Part shown: piece after piece, positions 22,080-33,773 of the stretch | Position numbering within the stretch: position 1 is the stretch's first letter | Layout of the letters: each line of letters begins with the position of its first letter | DNA from: Holothuria scabra | Lineage: Eukaryota > Echinodermata > Holothuroidea > Aspidochirotida > Holothuriidae | Assembly (NCBI GenBank): GCA_037179385.1 | Contig: CM074184.1 | Location: 11,860,001 to 11,924,000, forward strand | DNA length: 64,000 nucleotides | Direction of reading: 5' to 3' | Made by a program: the position numbers and the translations under genes | The notes under the pieces: model-generated | The model's database searches: none | What the model saw: only the letters and a program-made list of their open reading frames with translations | What the model was told of the DNA's origin: nothing

Positions 22080-24480
22080 TTTACGTGGCTTTCATTTAAA
22101 GAGGAAGTTTAAGCAATATTTAATTTTCATGTGTGAAAGATGAACAAATTCTACACAGTTTGGGGAAAGTTCCATTCAAATCGGACATGTATTTTTTGAG
22201 ATATCAGTAAATGAAGTCAGTAGATTTGTGTCCAAAGGTGAGTTTGAAGGCAGCAGAGCTAATATCACTTCCTCACATTGACAAGGAATGCTTTGTTCCC
22301 CTTGTGCTTGCTTCAAGTTCACATTTCACAAATGTGAAAATTTTACGTGCCCATATCTTGGGAACCACACATCGGATTTCAATGCAAATTTTACCGAAAT
22401 GCTCAGAATAAGTACCCCTCTAACATAACAAATCCTGTTGTTACCTTAAACCCTTCTTTTTTTTATAAATGTTTGTTCGAATAAAATGGCAATTACCCCA
22501 TTTGCCATACTGAGTAGTTTTGCTACTTTCTTTTGAGTATGTCTCAATATGTAATCTTCAGATGTTCTCAGCTCTGTATTTGGGCTACCGAAGCAAATGA
22601 ATCTGCTGCATAATTGTCAAGTTAAAAGGGCGCCCTCGATTTTCTTCCCTAGCCGCAATGGTGAACTCAATTTAGCAGCCGGCTCAACTGGCTCAACCAG
22701 TTTCTTGAGTAGATGAAATGTGACGTATAATACGTCACACGGTTCATTAAGACCACGTCGTAGGGCTTTTTTGACCGGCTCAAGTTGTGACGTGTTGAAG
22801 ACGTTAAGATCAGTATTCCGAAAGATCGATCGTTGGCGGAGATGAGAACTCAACAAAAAAAAAGAAAAATGTCGAAAGAAGCATGGAAGGGGGAAATGTG
22901 GACTAAGATAAACTGGGTATATAAGAAGGACAGCTACTTTAGAACGCTGTTAACCATACAACGCGAATCATTCGTTTTGGACCGGGACCCCCGATTTGTG
23001 TAAATTACCGAATGCACCCAAACATAAGAAAAGATAAAGAAATCCATTTTCCGTTAGCTGAGACAAACAATCTTCCGACTCGCTGATTGGAGGAAGGAGA
23101 TGAAGACAGGGGACTATTTTTGACACAGTTTTTTGACACAGTTTGTAAACTTTAAAAGACTTGACCTGACAATCTCAGGGTTGAATGGGTTACATTAAAC
23201 TAGCCGAGAGTGTTCAAATCTACCCCATCTCATGACTCAAGTTTGAAAAATACAATGGCAAAAAGTTGGCAGTTGACAGTTTAACCGTTTTTTTCTCTCC
23301 GCAAAGAGGAGGGGATGAACCCCGGTCCACTTCTTCGCCTCAGACCCAGTAACGTATCAAGGATTTGCCAGAAAAGAGGGGTCAGGTGAGTTGTGGCAAA
23401 ACGAACCAACAGATCAATTTTAGCTCACTTTCTCAGACTATCACTCACAACTCTCACTTCAGTAGTCGAATATATCTTCATGTCTCAGGTGATCAAAGTT
23501 ATATTCAGAACTTTGCCAATAGGTTAATTTTGAGTATGTGCCCGTCAGGCCGTGAGGTTATAGACAGGCTTTCTCATGAGTCACTCATTTTCAGGAAGTT
23601 ACTGCACTATTGACTACGCTTTGAGAACCTATCTTTTAATAAACTAAAAGAAAATAGGTGATTATGAGCCTGTTACTATTTTATAGTTTACATAAACATT
23701 ATTGTCAAATATTTCTGTCTAAATTACTGTTTAAGTTACTTTTGGAAGTCAAGTGTCCCTGCAGACAACTGTAAGGAGAATCACTCTTCCACAGCCGAAT
23801 GACAAATGACAGATATCTTCCATATCTTTTAAATTTAATTAATGAAAACAATTATGAAGGGACCTAATCTCCTAATTAAGCGAGTTCCAAAATATGTCAG
23901 TGCATATATTCAGGCTAAAACAGATTGCTCATTGAACAAAGATCTAAATCATAGCTGGCAAAACACTAAACCAACACAGAGAAGCATCAAATTGTATGCT
24001 CGTATAAAGGCATGTTAGCATATAATTACATACTTTGGTAAGACACCTGATTTAAAAGTTGTCAGAAATCAAGAATACAGCAGAATAATCTTCACAATCC
24101 ATCAAGTGTCAACCATTTTCCACTTTTCCATAAATAAATACCAAGCTTACGAGTCATCATGCAAATGTCATGAGAGACAAATACCACAGACGGTCAATGT
24201 GAACTCCTGTGTTTTCAACTTTCATAATATATAGGTACATCTGCAGCATTGATATGTCCCGGGAGATTCTTCTTATGTGAATTTATTGCGCTAAAAGAGC
24301 ATTGGATCACCTCATTTCAATACAAGAACCCAGTGCAATCAGGACGCTATTTGCGGGTGTTGTGTTTAATTTAAGTGTTGTCTTTAATTTAAGTTTGATT
24401 TTATGAGAGAACAATGTCAATTGAATATTTTGTATACCACGATCAAAAATTTAGGTTGGAGTGCCGTGTGCCTGAAAACA
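22080..24480. other. Spacer, no gene recognised
   Basis: Short frames (66-82 codons) show no motif. Contains the CRE-like palindrome at 22719-22739. A fragment near 23350-23380 (ATTTGCCAGAAAAGAGGGG) resembles the repeat at about 63075-63100. Confidence 0.4.
22719..22739. promoter_or_regulatory. 21-bp palindrome with paired CRE half-sites
   Basis: TGTGACGTAT-A-ATACGTCACA is a perfect palindrome around one base, pairing two TGACGTA half-sites of the CREB/bZIP type. No adjacent gene start is recognised. Confidence 0.35.
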
Positions 24481-24494
24481 TAAGAAGAGAACCA

Positions 24495-24690
24495 TTACAC
24501 AGCCAACATGTCCAGTTGGGCCCGACTGGGCTTTAGCTGGACAACTTACTAGGCCCCATCTGGAACCCATTCCTGTTTGTCAAGTGTTCCCCTGTGAAGC
24601 GCAGCTGAGCTAGCTTCTACCAGCTCAAGCCAGGCTGGGCTCCAGCAGGGCTGGTAAAGACTAGCCCAGTTGGGCCCCACGCGGGGATAC
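24495..24690 (+). repeat. GGGCCC-AACTGGG-type repeat
   Basis: Repeated variants of CCAGTTGGGCCC, GCTGGGCT and CTGGACAACT make a GC-rich degenerate tandem block. No function assigned. Confidence 0.5.
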
Positions 24691-24699
24691 CTGAAAAAC

Positions 24700-27440
24700 A
24701 AAATGGGTCCCAACAATAGCTATACACTCGGCGTCTTCGTGGAAAACTGCTGAAAGTTCTCATAAACATTCTGTTATGGAATCGGAAAGGCCCACTAGGC
24801 CCACTTTCGAATAGGAATGGAGCTCATAACCAACTTCTTTTATTTCATGATGTATTAATGACTACGTCACCCTTGGCTTGCTTCAAAGTATGCATGGAAG
24901 AAAAGCCGATTGCGTTGATTATTAAATTAACATCGGACTTGTGCAGTTCACCATCCTGTCACATGCATGAAGGCAGTGTCAGCACCAGGATGTCAAAATT
25001 GGAGGACATTTCAGGGTTAAGGATAATTTTGGGGAAGGGGGAGGTAGAGGTTCAAAAATTTTTCGTCGCAGCTCGAAATGGGGCCCAAAGCTCGGAGAGG
25101 TATATTATTTACTTTTTGGTTTAACTAATTCCCTAACTGACCTTTTTTTTTGGGGGGGGGGGGAGTTATGCGCAAGTGGGGGGGGGAAGGCCAAAATATC
25201 GGGGGGGGGATTTCCCCACTTACCGTAGTAGTTGTTTAAAACTTTGTGTGGCAATTTTTGGGACAAGGTCAACCGAAGAATAATTGAACTGTGTTGAATG
25301 GCAGAAGACTAATAACTGACTTTTTTACTCTTTTTTTTTATTTTGAAAATACCATGTATGGTGTCTTTCGAAAGAGATTCTTCCTCGTTCATCAAAAGGT
25401 AGTTGAAATTAATGTTATTTCCTTTGAAATTTACACACCTATCGCACATTGCAGTGAGTTGTTTAAAACGCAGTTAATCTTCTATGGAACAATTCTCGTT
25501 TGTAGTAATTTCGTGGGCGACATACGGACTTCGCATCAGCTAAATTCACAATTACTAGTTGATAACTGTGTTTACTATGAAAAAGTCTGTCATCATTATA
25601 TTTTAATCATCATGTTCCAATGCCGTAATGTGACGGAAGCTCTGAGTTTCTACTCAATGTCAACTATTGGAGTACAAGTATTTTCCCTACAAAAATAGTC
25701 CGCGCCCTGTGACATTGAAAGGAAGGTAGGCAACTCCTGTTTTGTCACTGAATACTGCCTGTTCATATCGAACTTTGTCGGCAGGCATTTTGCCAGTGGC
25801 ATATGTAGCTAGGATTCTCTGCGGCCCGAGGGAGGGGTGCGTATACTCATCTATTGACCTGTCCAGCCTCTAAGAGGAACGTTAACGACACCATTTTTTG
25901 GCGCGGGGCTAACTAAAACTTACAGAGCCGGAATGGCATATAATTCAGGTTACAAACATACATGGGCCCTATATGGCTATGGGTAAATCGATATGGGGTC
26001 CATTATATTTTGCGTGCGGTACCATGATGTGTCGCCTCTTCTTGAAAATGCAACAAAGACACCCCAGTAACGGTGTGGTGTGTAACTGGATATCTCAGTT
26101 TGTTAAATGTTCTGTCACGGTGCCCTCAAGTGATGGTTTCATTGTATTCACATTGCAAGAAAAATATTCACACATACTTGACTGGCCTACCAGCTAACCC
26201 CAAATGTTATGTAACTTTTGGTGTTTTGGTACATCTGGTACTGGCAATCTTTTAATCAGATTTGAAACCCGACAGTGTGTGAAGTTTATATGTGGTGAGC
26301 TTTATTTTCCCTCTGAGGTAATAGGATCTAATCAGGCAGAGAAAAACGATAGTTCTAAAAGTGTGTGTATGAGGGGGGGGGGGGGGGGTTGGCATGACTT
26401 ATGTTACGCTCTTGCGCTAAGAAAAGATACATAGAACAATCCAACATGAAACTTCGAAAGACAAAGAGCCAAAGCCAATAAAATTGGTTTGAAATGATTC
26501 ACTGTTTCCGTCAATCTCTGATCTCTCTGCATAGGGGTAACAAATCAGTGGCGAGGAAGCGACACCACAGTGGGGAGGGGGAGGGACGGAAAAATTTTGG
26601 ACCATGCACCTCACCCTTCCCCATTGACCAAAAGGTACATTTTTCATGTTGTTTTTTCCCTTTTTTCTACGAGCGAAAGCTATTTAAAAAAATCTGATTT
26701 TTTCTCAAGTGGGAACACTTTTCACTGTATTAGGAACGTAATTTGCTTTTAATTAAAACAGGTAGGCGGTAGCATTATTCGATACTACGTATATAGTCCT
26801 TTGTTTCAGAAATTTTAAAATTTTAAAAGTGTTCTTAAAGGATAATTTGAATTAAAGTTAGACAGGTAGCATCTGTGTGCTGTTGGTGGGATTGAAGACA
26901 GCCGATACTTTGAAGCACCACTCTGTAACTTTTCTACAACCTTCAGCTAAACTGTTTCTGCTCTTGGTTTTAAATGTTGAGCTTCATCAGAAGTCGGACT
27001 ATTTAGTTTGTCCTGGTCTTAATTAAAGAAATGTTTCTTTTAAGAGCGCCTCGATGAGTACATCGAGGTAGCAATCTTCATTATCCTCGTTAGTTGCTTC
27101 CAATTTACCGTCGCTTATGAGCCTAGAATTAACCAAGTAATGTTTTAGATTGGGCGCCCTCTCATATGCTAGGTACGGAGGTGTTGGAAAGATTAAACAA
27201 ATTCGGATCTTCCGATATTAGGTGCCAGTGTCTTAGTGTAGCTCTTTGGTTTTTATGTGGTGGTGTTTAGATTATTTTGAAAACTAGCGGTATATGTTTT
27301 TCACCCTGCTTAGGCAAGAGGAGATTTGACTGTTCTTTATAATTGATGCCTTTAATGGCGTTATAAACTTCTTGCCCTGCATAATTTCGTGAGTTTTTCT
27401 TTATAGACAAAATCGCTCTCATTAATTAATTAATTTTTGA
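24700..27440. other. Spacer with G-runs and an orphan transposon end
   Basis: G12 (25152-25163) and G16 (26373-26388) runs. CAGTGGCATATGTAGCTAGG at 25794 looks like a left terminus of the CAGTGGCG family, without a matching right end. The 135-codon frame at 25291-25698 is the longest here and has no recognisable domain or splice support. Confidence 0.4.
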
Positions 27441-27449
27441 GACTCTTCA

Positions 27450-28175
27450 GAGCGCGCCGAAAATTTGGTTCCTTTTACACATTTGCTCAATATGGGGCTT
27501 GCATTGCAGGGAATAGTTTAGATTCAGGGTTTCTGTAAGGAAATTTGAAAATTCAGGGGACTATCGAAGAACCTGCGTTTCCTATTAGCTTATATCTGAG
27601 AAAGCATATCGACTAAAGATCGTTGTTGTTACATGATGTTATCTAAGAACTGCGGATTTAGGCTTCTTGGTGACATTCCAAAAGCTTTCGAAACTTTGTT
27701 GCCTTTTCTGACAAAACATTTAAAAATAAACAACTAAAATCGTTTATTGAAGAAATTTTAGAGGAACGGCACTGTAGCCGCTCGAAAAAGTTTACCACTT
27801 ACTGCTTTATGAGAGACCAATTACTGCATTAAGGTTTGCAATTTAATTTAAAATTTGGACTTTTCCAACTAGCAATTACAAATATGGAGCTCTTATTAAG
27901 AAGAATTCAGAATTTTATGAAGGAAAAGTCGAGAAAACCGCACTGTATTTGACTGGTGTCTCAAATGGTAAATTTTCGAATTTGAGAGACATCTGGAAAT
28001 GGCATGTCTAGGGCTTGTCAGTAGTTACTGAGTTTTTCGATATTTCTGTCAAGTGTAAACACCACTGTTTAAGGGAAGTTTTGCAGCGCGCGAAGCACGC
28101 CGAAAACTTTGTCCCTTTTAAACAAATATATGTAGATATGGAGCTTGTATTTCAAAAAGGATTCTGGGTTTCCTG
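27450..28175 (+). repeat. Tandem repeat of about 643-bp period, first unit and start of second
   Basis: Unit 1 begins at AGCGCGCCGAAAATTT (27451) and unit 2 at GCGCGCGAAGCACGCC (28085). GATTCAGGGTTTCTGTAAGG (near 27520) in unit 1 corresponds to GATTCTGGGTTTCCTG|TAAGG in unit 2, where the bar marks the insertion of the 28176-29914 element. GATCGTTGTTG and AAGAACTGCGG in unit 1 match degenerate partners after 29922. Related sequence recurs at 63180-64000. Confidence 0.7.
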
Positions 28176-29914
28176 CAGTGGCGTAGCTAGGATTTTTTCC
28201 AGGGGGGCAAAGGTATAAAATTTCCCCAAAACTTTTCCCGGTCAATTTGTATGTATTTCATATAAAATATGCAAAATTACAAGTATAACAACATTACCAT
28301 GTCATTTTGTAATATAACCTGCATTTTAATCTTAAAGTATAACATAGAGCAATCGGAAATAACAAAGTATATTATTTTGGTAAACAATATCTCGTTTATT
28401 TGTACGTACTAACGCAGTGGCGTACACAGGATTTCTCTGAAGGGGGAGGGACATGCAGTATGGTCTAAAGGGAGGGGTGTCCGGAAATTTTTTGACGTTA
28501 GTTCAAGGAGCCTACGTGCAAAATGGTGCAAGATATTCGACTTTGACAGGAACAGTGTTAAAAGTTGAATCGTGGTGGATAAAACTGAAACTTTTCTGTC
28601 TTGGCATGCATTTCTTTATGCCATTTATGCTACCTTACGAAGAAAAACTTGTCATTAAATTTGCACACTATTATGAGTCAAAATAAAAAAGCATTGATCG
28701 GTATTTGTGGTTTTTCTTGGCCACAAAATGTTATTTTGTCATAAAGATTATCTAAGCGGAGCGCCACCATTAGTTGGCGCGGAGCGTAAAGAAAATTTCG
28801 AAAAATCAGACCCCTCAGATGGTCAAAATAGCGCATTTATGCTTGTAAAGAGAATCTAAACATGTAGTCTTTTTTATCGATGCCACTAGTGGGAAACAGA
28901 GTCTACCTTTTTAAGTAAAAATTGGAACTTGACAGAATTTGCCTAGGTCTATTTGTAGGAATTAAAAAAAATTGGCATCACTGAAAGACCTTGCAGGGAC
29001 AATCTTTGAAAATTTTTGAAAAATTGGGTGTCCTTATAAGCAATCTGGTGCAACATATGCTATCTTTTTAAGTAAAATCTATGTTAATAAAGTTAGACTA
29101 CGTACTAGAACAAAGAAAAAGTGGCATCTGTGAGGGGGGCATGGCCCAATGGTCTCCCCTTCGCACGCCACTAAGGAGGCCTAATAGTGGCTCGATTACA
29201 CAGGATATCCTGTGAGAAAAGCAGTCTGTTAAGTGTAGAAGGCTACAAGGTACTCATTTTCCATTTATTGTTACACTCAAAGTGAGCAGAAAGCTATTTT
29301 CCCGAACTAGCTTGTAAGCCTCTAAGGATTAGGCTAAGTAACAAAATCTAAGTATGCCAACGGATCCCGTTAATTCTAATTTCTAGATTAAATTTAAGTT
29401 TATCGTTGGCCATGGATTGTTTCAGCCCCATCCATCGTTATGTACACAGAGTAAAACCGTACAGCTACTAATAGCTTTTAGAAGAACATAACAACCTCGG
29501 GGGTCTACGGTAGTGACTTGTCAGTTTTCACATCCTTTTACTGAATTCCCAGAGTATCACCTGAATAACAGCTTCCTGTGCACTGAAATGCACTGATCGT
29601 AACCCCCGTGCGTATACAAACACAAGAGATCATTCAATCTGCTACGCGGCGAGGACATTTCTGTGGAACACGGATTGGGCCGGTTCATGCGACACTGACG
29701 AAATCTGAGTTAACTTGCTGCATGAAAATACGAAATATGTATGAGAAATGTCTCAGAATTTCTTATTCTAACAAAAATTTTTAGAAATTTTTGTGAAATT
29801 TTTGTAATAATAAGAAGATTCATCAAATTTCCCCCTTTTCACCAAATTTCCCCCAAAATTTTTCCAGGGGGGCAACTTGCCCCCCTGCCCCCCCCCCCAG
29901 TAGCTACGCCACTG
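28176..29914. mobile_element. hAT-like non-autonomous DNA transposon, 8-bp TSD GTTTCCTG
   Basis: Termini CAGTGGCGTAGCTA (28176-28189) and TAGCTACGCCACTG (29901-29914) are exact inverted copies over 14 bases. The sequence GTTTCCTG stands at both 28168-28175 and 29915-29922. Inside each end is a CAGGGGGGCAA block. The 1739-bp body includes a possible older nested insertion (28415-29173, CAGTGGCG-type ends, no clear duplication) and the hairpin copy at 28761-28780. No transposase is encoded. It interrupts unit 2 of the 643-bp tandem repeat. Confidence 0.88.
28761..28780 (-). repeat. GCGCCA/TGGCGC hairpin, copy 2
   Basis: The minus strand reads GCGCCAACTAATGGTGGCGC. The arms are identical to the other copies and only central bases differ. 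Confidence 0.75.
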
Positions 29915-29922
29915 GTTTCCTG

Positions 29923-30340
29923 TAAGGCAATGTAAAGAGTTGGGGGATTACTGAAGAATCTGCACTTCCTTCATATATTGGAGGCAAATCTGTAAATGAT
30001 TGCTTTTTTAAAGTCTTCCCGACTCTCTGGGAAAGGGCCGTCCGGCGAAACCAAACTATAAACTGCTCCTCGAAGAAGCTAGATTGCACCACGACTGAAT
30101 CGTTGTTGCAACGTAATGTAATCTAAGGTCTACGAACTGAAGAACATTGAAGAAAATTTGGAATTTCATTAAAGACAGTTTACAAAAATAGCGATATAGC
30201 TGTCGGTGTCTCTTGATGATGTTGTTCCCCATATAGTAAATTTCCAGAGCTCGGAAAAATTTACCAAACTGATTTATGAGCGAGAACTAATGCATTTCAT
30301 ATTGCATTCTGCATTTTTTGTGGGGGAGGGAGTTGGAAAA
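29923..30340 (+). repeat. Remainder of tandem unit 2
   Basis: Continues the unit interrupted at 28175 with TAAGG, GGGGGATTACTGAAGAATCT and GAATCGTTGTTG, and becomes unrecognisable towards about 30300. A related phrase, TTTATTGAAGAATCTG, recurs near 63295. Confidence 0.55.
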
Positions 30341-30370
30341 ATAAAAAAGGGTTTTCTGACCCGGGAAGTA

Positions 30371-30396
30371 GGGGGCGGAAGTATGCTTCCGCCCCC
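30371..30396. repeat. Hairpin GGGGGCGGAAG-TATG-CTTCCGCCCCC
   Basis: An 11-bp perfect stem with a four-base loop, flanked by C-rich sequence. It probably belongs to a small mobile element. Confidence 0.5.
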
Positions 30397-30399
30397 TCA

Positions 30400-31190
30400 T
30401 TTCTCACTGGGAAACTTTCGCCCCACACCCACCCCGCACAATGTAACAAATTGCTATATTCATTCAAATTGCACTTACTGTTTACATAGGATAGGCTATC
30501 GTTATTACATTTATGAACTAAGCTGGACCCTTGACAAAACACTCTTGTTAACTTAGGCCTAGGACTCAGTCCACTGTGACTCCACATGTCTCTGGGCGCA
30601 GGGATCCGGAAAGGCTGGGTAACATTGGCTTGAACGGTCTCGGTAACGCTAAGTTAAGTAGTACGCACACATCGAGCTTATCTTTGCATGGCCGTGGAGT
30701 TGACACTGGCAATAGAAGTCAGTTAGATACTGGATTCTGAGTCCGCAGACAACGATTGACATTTAGGCTAATTAGTGATACGCTGAGCTTGAATGGTACG
30801 ATGGTGCGACTAACGTTAGGCTAAGCGTGGTATGTTTTCCAGACGTAGACATGATAATAGACATGGTGTGTGCTGTATGCACTAAGGACGTACTGAATGC
30901 ATACTAGATGATTCGGGCGCAGGCCTTTGGAAATCGAGATGAATTGAGGCCATGGCCAATACAATATACTCACCGTTAAAGTCACGTGACCCGGTGAGGG
31001 GGAATAGTGCCATCCAGGATACAAACTATCATGAGATGAAGTAGTCAACCCTTTCGACGTAATTCTTGGACCGAATGTAGATAATTATATAGTCTGGCTG
31101 CAACATGTTGATCTGAGACCTCGTTGTTCGTCCCGCGAGCTGGCAGTATCTGCGAAATTTGCTATATCTTCACACATTTCGCTAGTAGGC
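30400..31190. other. Spacer, no gene recognised
   Basis: Mixed sequence with frames of at most 96 codons on opposite strands and no motif. Confidence 0.4.
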
Positions 31191-31938
31191 CTACTAATAG
31201 CATGGCCGTACGGGCCGCGGGCTGGGGGCGGCAGCCCCCCCCCCCCCAATGTCACAAGCCTGACTAAGTCGGGCAGATATTTTGTATCAGTCGTGCAAAA
31301 AATCGGAAAATTAATTTCTATACTCCAGACTCTAAGAGCAGATGTGGCGCGCCAGGGTTGCTCTCAAGAGGACAATTTCTCTCGAATTAGAACCCAAAAT
31401 TTTCGGCGCCCTAGAGTCACTCCAATTTCTTTAACAGTTCCATTCCGCAAGATAACATAAGTTCTGTCAACCTTACTAAGTAACTGTAAACAGAGTATAC
31501 AGGTTATGTAGACGTCGTAAATTTCATCCCATAACGCAAAGCCTGAGTTGCTGTTCACTAGTGTGTGCCATGCTGCAGGGTCAGTTGGTGAGCGATTCAC
31601 GGAGGAAAGTTTGGCTGTTTCATCAGGAAGTTCAGGTGCTCTCCACACAATGTATGTTATCTCCGATACGGTCTACAACCCCTATCGTTTAATTTTTTCT
31701 CTTTGTTCTTAATGATTACATATGTGTTTTATGAAAACCTACCAAAAATTTTCGCGCGCTTTTTCGCAGTTTGATTTTCTGGAAAAACAATGAACTTGGG
31801 TGGAATTATTTTCCTCTTGTATATACAAAGTTTATGCAATATATGCCCCACAATGGAATAGTGATGTACACAGGTTTTCTTCTAATCCCCCTCACCAGTT
31901 TCCTGACGGCATTGGGGCCGTTGATGCTGCCCCGTCTG

Positions 31939-32235
31939 CCGTGGCGGCGGAACCGGGGGGCTTAGGGCAGCCCCAATGAAAAAAGTGAGGGGATAAAGGT
32001 ACGTTTAGCCCCACCCCCAAAATATTTGCCAAGTACAGACGTGAGATCCATATTTCACGGCTGGGTACATGCAGCTTAGAACACTCGGGAAGTGTCGTTT
32101 CCGGCCATCTGGAGGGTTTGTTAAGTGAAAAAATTTCTTGTACGCTCTGCGCCAATTGATGGTGGCGCTCCGCTTAGATAGTCTTCCTGGCACTCAGCCC
32201 TCCTCTCCATTATTTTTTCCGTTCCGCAGCGCCTG
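31939..32235. mobile_element. Nested 297-bp member of the 7209-8140 family
   Basis: Ends CCGTGGCGGCGGAACC and (reverse complement) CAGGCGCTGCGGAACGG match the termini of the element at 7209-8140. Flanks CCCGTCTG (31931-31938) and CCCGTCAG (32236-32243) agree at 7 of 8 bases. The interior keeps TTTAGCCCC, GTTTCCGGCCA and the hairpin at 32149-32168 in the same order as the larger copy, so this is an internally deleted relative. Confidence 0.75.
32149..32168 (+). repeat. GCGCCA/TGGCGC hairpin, copy 3
   Basis: GCGCCAATTGATGGTGGCGC, differing from copy 1 at a single central base. Confidence 0.75.
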
Positions 32236-32333
32236 CCCGTCAGGAAATATTTGGTGCCGCCCCTGCTCTGGAGTCGGGCAAAAAATCACCGCCCTCCCTG
32301 AGAGTAACGGTCCCGTACGGCCATGACTAATAG

Positions 32334-33330
32334 TGTACGGATCCATCCACTGAAGTAAGTCGAACTGTCCGAAGCGGTCCGAAGAAGGTCATGTAACAGT
32401 CTATTCTAGAAGCTTCTGAAGATAATCTACGCCCGCCCGGAACATCCATAAATTGAAACATAACATTAACTGATTTATCTCATCTGTACTATAACACTTA
32501 TAAGGGACCAACGGTTAACCTAACTGGTATGTGGATATGTTCCACATATCAGTTGTTAAATGGGTTTAAGAACTATCACATATTGGTCATATGGAATACG
32601 TAGGCTAGACTATGGATCCATTGTTGATCCCGAGTGAAAAACTATGTGAGTTTCATAAAGGCCAAGATATGGTAATGTTACTAGGTGAGTACAATCTAAG
32701 GAGTTGTTATATTGTCCTGTCAAAGTCACATATTTGAGAATTGGGGCGGTTGGGTGAGAAACCGCTTGAGTGACGCCCCTGGGCAAGGTCCGTAACATGT
32801 TACCCCATCTGATTGGTATCCATTTCATGTTGATCTCAGATTTAGCTTGAATCACCACAAAAGTTCCCTGTTTCATTCTTCCTCCTCATTAGTCCCCATG
32901 TGCACAGGCGCACGGAAAGGCGCACAGGGCGGTTTGCCCTAAAAGTTCTTCCCTCTACCTTGACCTCGTGCCCTGAAATTACAGGTGCTAGTGCACTGAA
33001 TATGTATTTTTACTTATGCCAGTGAGAGGGCTGCAGCCCCAGAACCCTGTGCCTCGTACGCCTATGCTTTTTTGGTTATTTTCCCATCCCACTTGTCCTT
33101 TAAGCCATTGTGGTTAGTTACGGTTTCGGGTTTGAGGATATAAACATTTATTGCACTTATAAACACTCCTATTACATGCACAAGGAAGTACCTCTTACTT
33201 CCACGTACACTTTGAACAGTATATTAGTGTTACAAATCTATTGGCAGTTCAGTTGACTGAAGAAGAATAAATAATCTCCTTTTTGTAAGTAATTAATACA
33301 CACCCAGTGTAGAGATGCTTCATTAACAAC
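32334..33330. other. Region upstream of the fucosyltransferase first exon
   Basis: Contains a degraded element-like pair of ends (32903 and 33066, GGCGYACG-type) without a duplication. The last part may hold 5' UTR and promoter, but I see no convincing TATA box or initiator. Confidence 0.35.
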
Positions 33331-33773
33331 ATGTCGCCCTCAGCAAAAGCATTATTCTTTGTCTCGGTCTTACTATTTGTTGTTTTTACTGTAGTCAATT
33401 TGAGAGACGATTCACGAGAAGAACCGACACCACGAGTTAACTACGTTATCAAAGACAGCAATTCTGCAAAAGGGCAATTAAATTGTAGACTATTGCAAAA
33501 TGAAGGAAGCTCTTCTGCAAGTAGCAACTCTTCACATCAAACCAGTAAGGACAAGGAAGGACATAACGCATCTTGCCCTGGTGAAGGTACTTGTAAAATG
33601 CATATACAGTTCTGTGGATATTTTTCGCCAGATCTCCCTCAGGGAACACACTGCTGTACAGAAGCTGGTTGCAGCGTCAAGTTTACCTACAGCAAAAGAT
33701 TCTACATATCCAAAGATAGTGACGCAGTTATACTACACCACTCTGGAGGATGGAAACTTCAATCATTATCAAG
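33331..33773 (+). CDS. Alpha-1,3-fucosyltransferase-like, first coding exon
   Basis: N-terminal half of a type II Golgi glycosyltransferase. A short cytoplasmic tail is followed by a hydrophobic anchor at about residues 7-23 (ALFFVSVLLFVVFTVVN), a Ser/Asn-rich stem with NSS and NAS sequons, and the start of the GT10 domain: a Cys-rich part (CCTEAGCSVKFTY) and then SDAVILHHSGGW. Family members have C-x(n)-C and a DAV(I/V)FH box there. The ATG context ACAACATGT is acceptable. The frame runs on a few codons, but a good donor AAG|GTAAAT at 33774 ends the exon after the second base of a codon (phase 2), matching the phase-2 acceptor of the catalytic exon at 214. No catalytic exon is seen in the following 30 kb. 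It may lie beyond the window, or this may be an orphan exon. Confidence 0.75.

Larger units (their letters stand above)
31201..32325. mobile_element. DNA transposon with CATGGCCGTACGGG termini and 8-bp TSD
   Basis: The left end CATGGCCGTACGGG is perfectly inverted at the right end (CCCGTACGGCCATG, 32312-32325). ACTAATAG flanks both sides (31193-31200 and 32326-32333). A C13 run at 31235-31247 follows the left end. A 94-codon minus-strand frame (31364-31648) lies inside; I do not recognise it, and it could be decayed transposase or noise. The element carries a second, nested element at 31939-32235. The 8-bp duplication points to hAT or another 8-bp-duplicating superfamily. Confidence 0.82.

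Noticed and set aside
25291..25698. 135-codon plus-strand frame
   Set aside because: No domain, no splice support, AT-rich composition like its flanks; frames of this length are expected now and then by chance in 64 kb.
28415..29173. Separate nested element inside 28176-29914
   Set aside because: Ends CAGTGGCGTAC and TAGTGGCGTGC are similar but no target duplication (TACTAACG expected) is seen; kept only as a note.
26546..30443. Possible 3.9-kb element with CAGTGGCG left end and TAACAAAT on both sides
   Set aside because: The right end (CATTGTGCGGGG when reversed) matches poorly, and an 8-base match over this distance can be chance; it would also have to enclose the well-supported element at 28176-29914.
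32903..33066. Small inverted-repeat element upstream of the fucosyltransferase exon
   Set aside because: The ends share GGCGYACG but the flanking 8-mers do not match.
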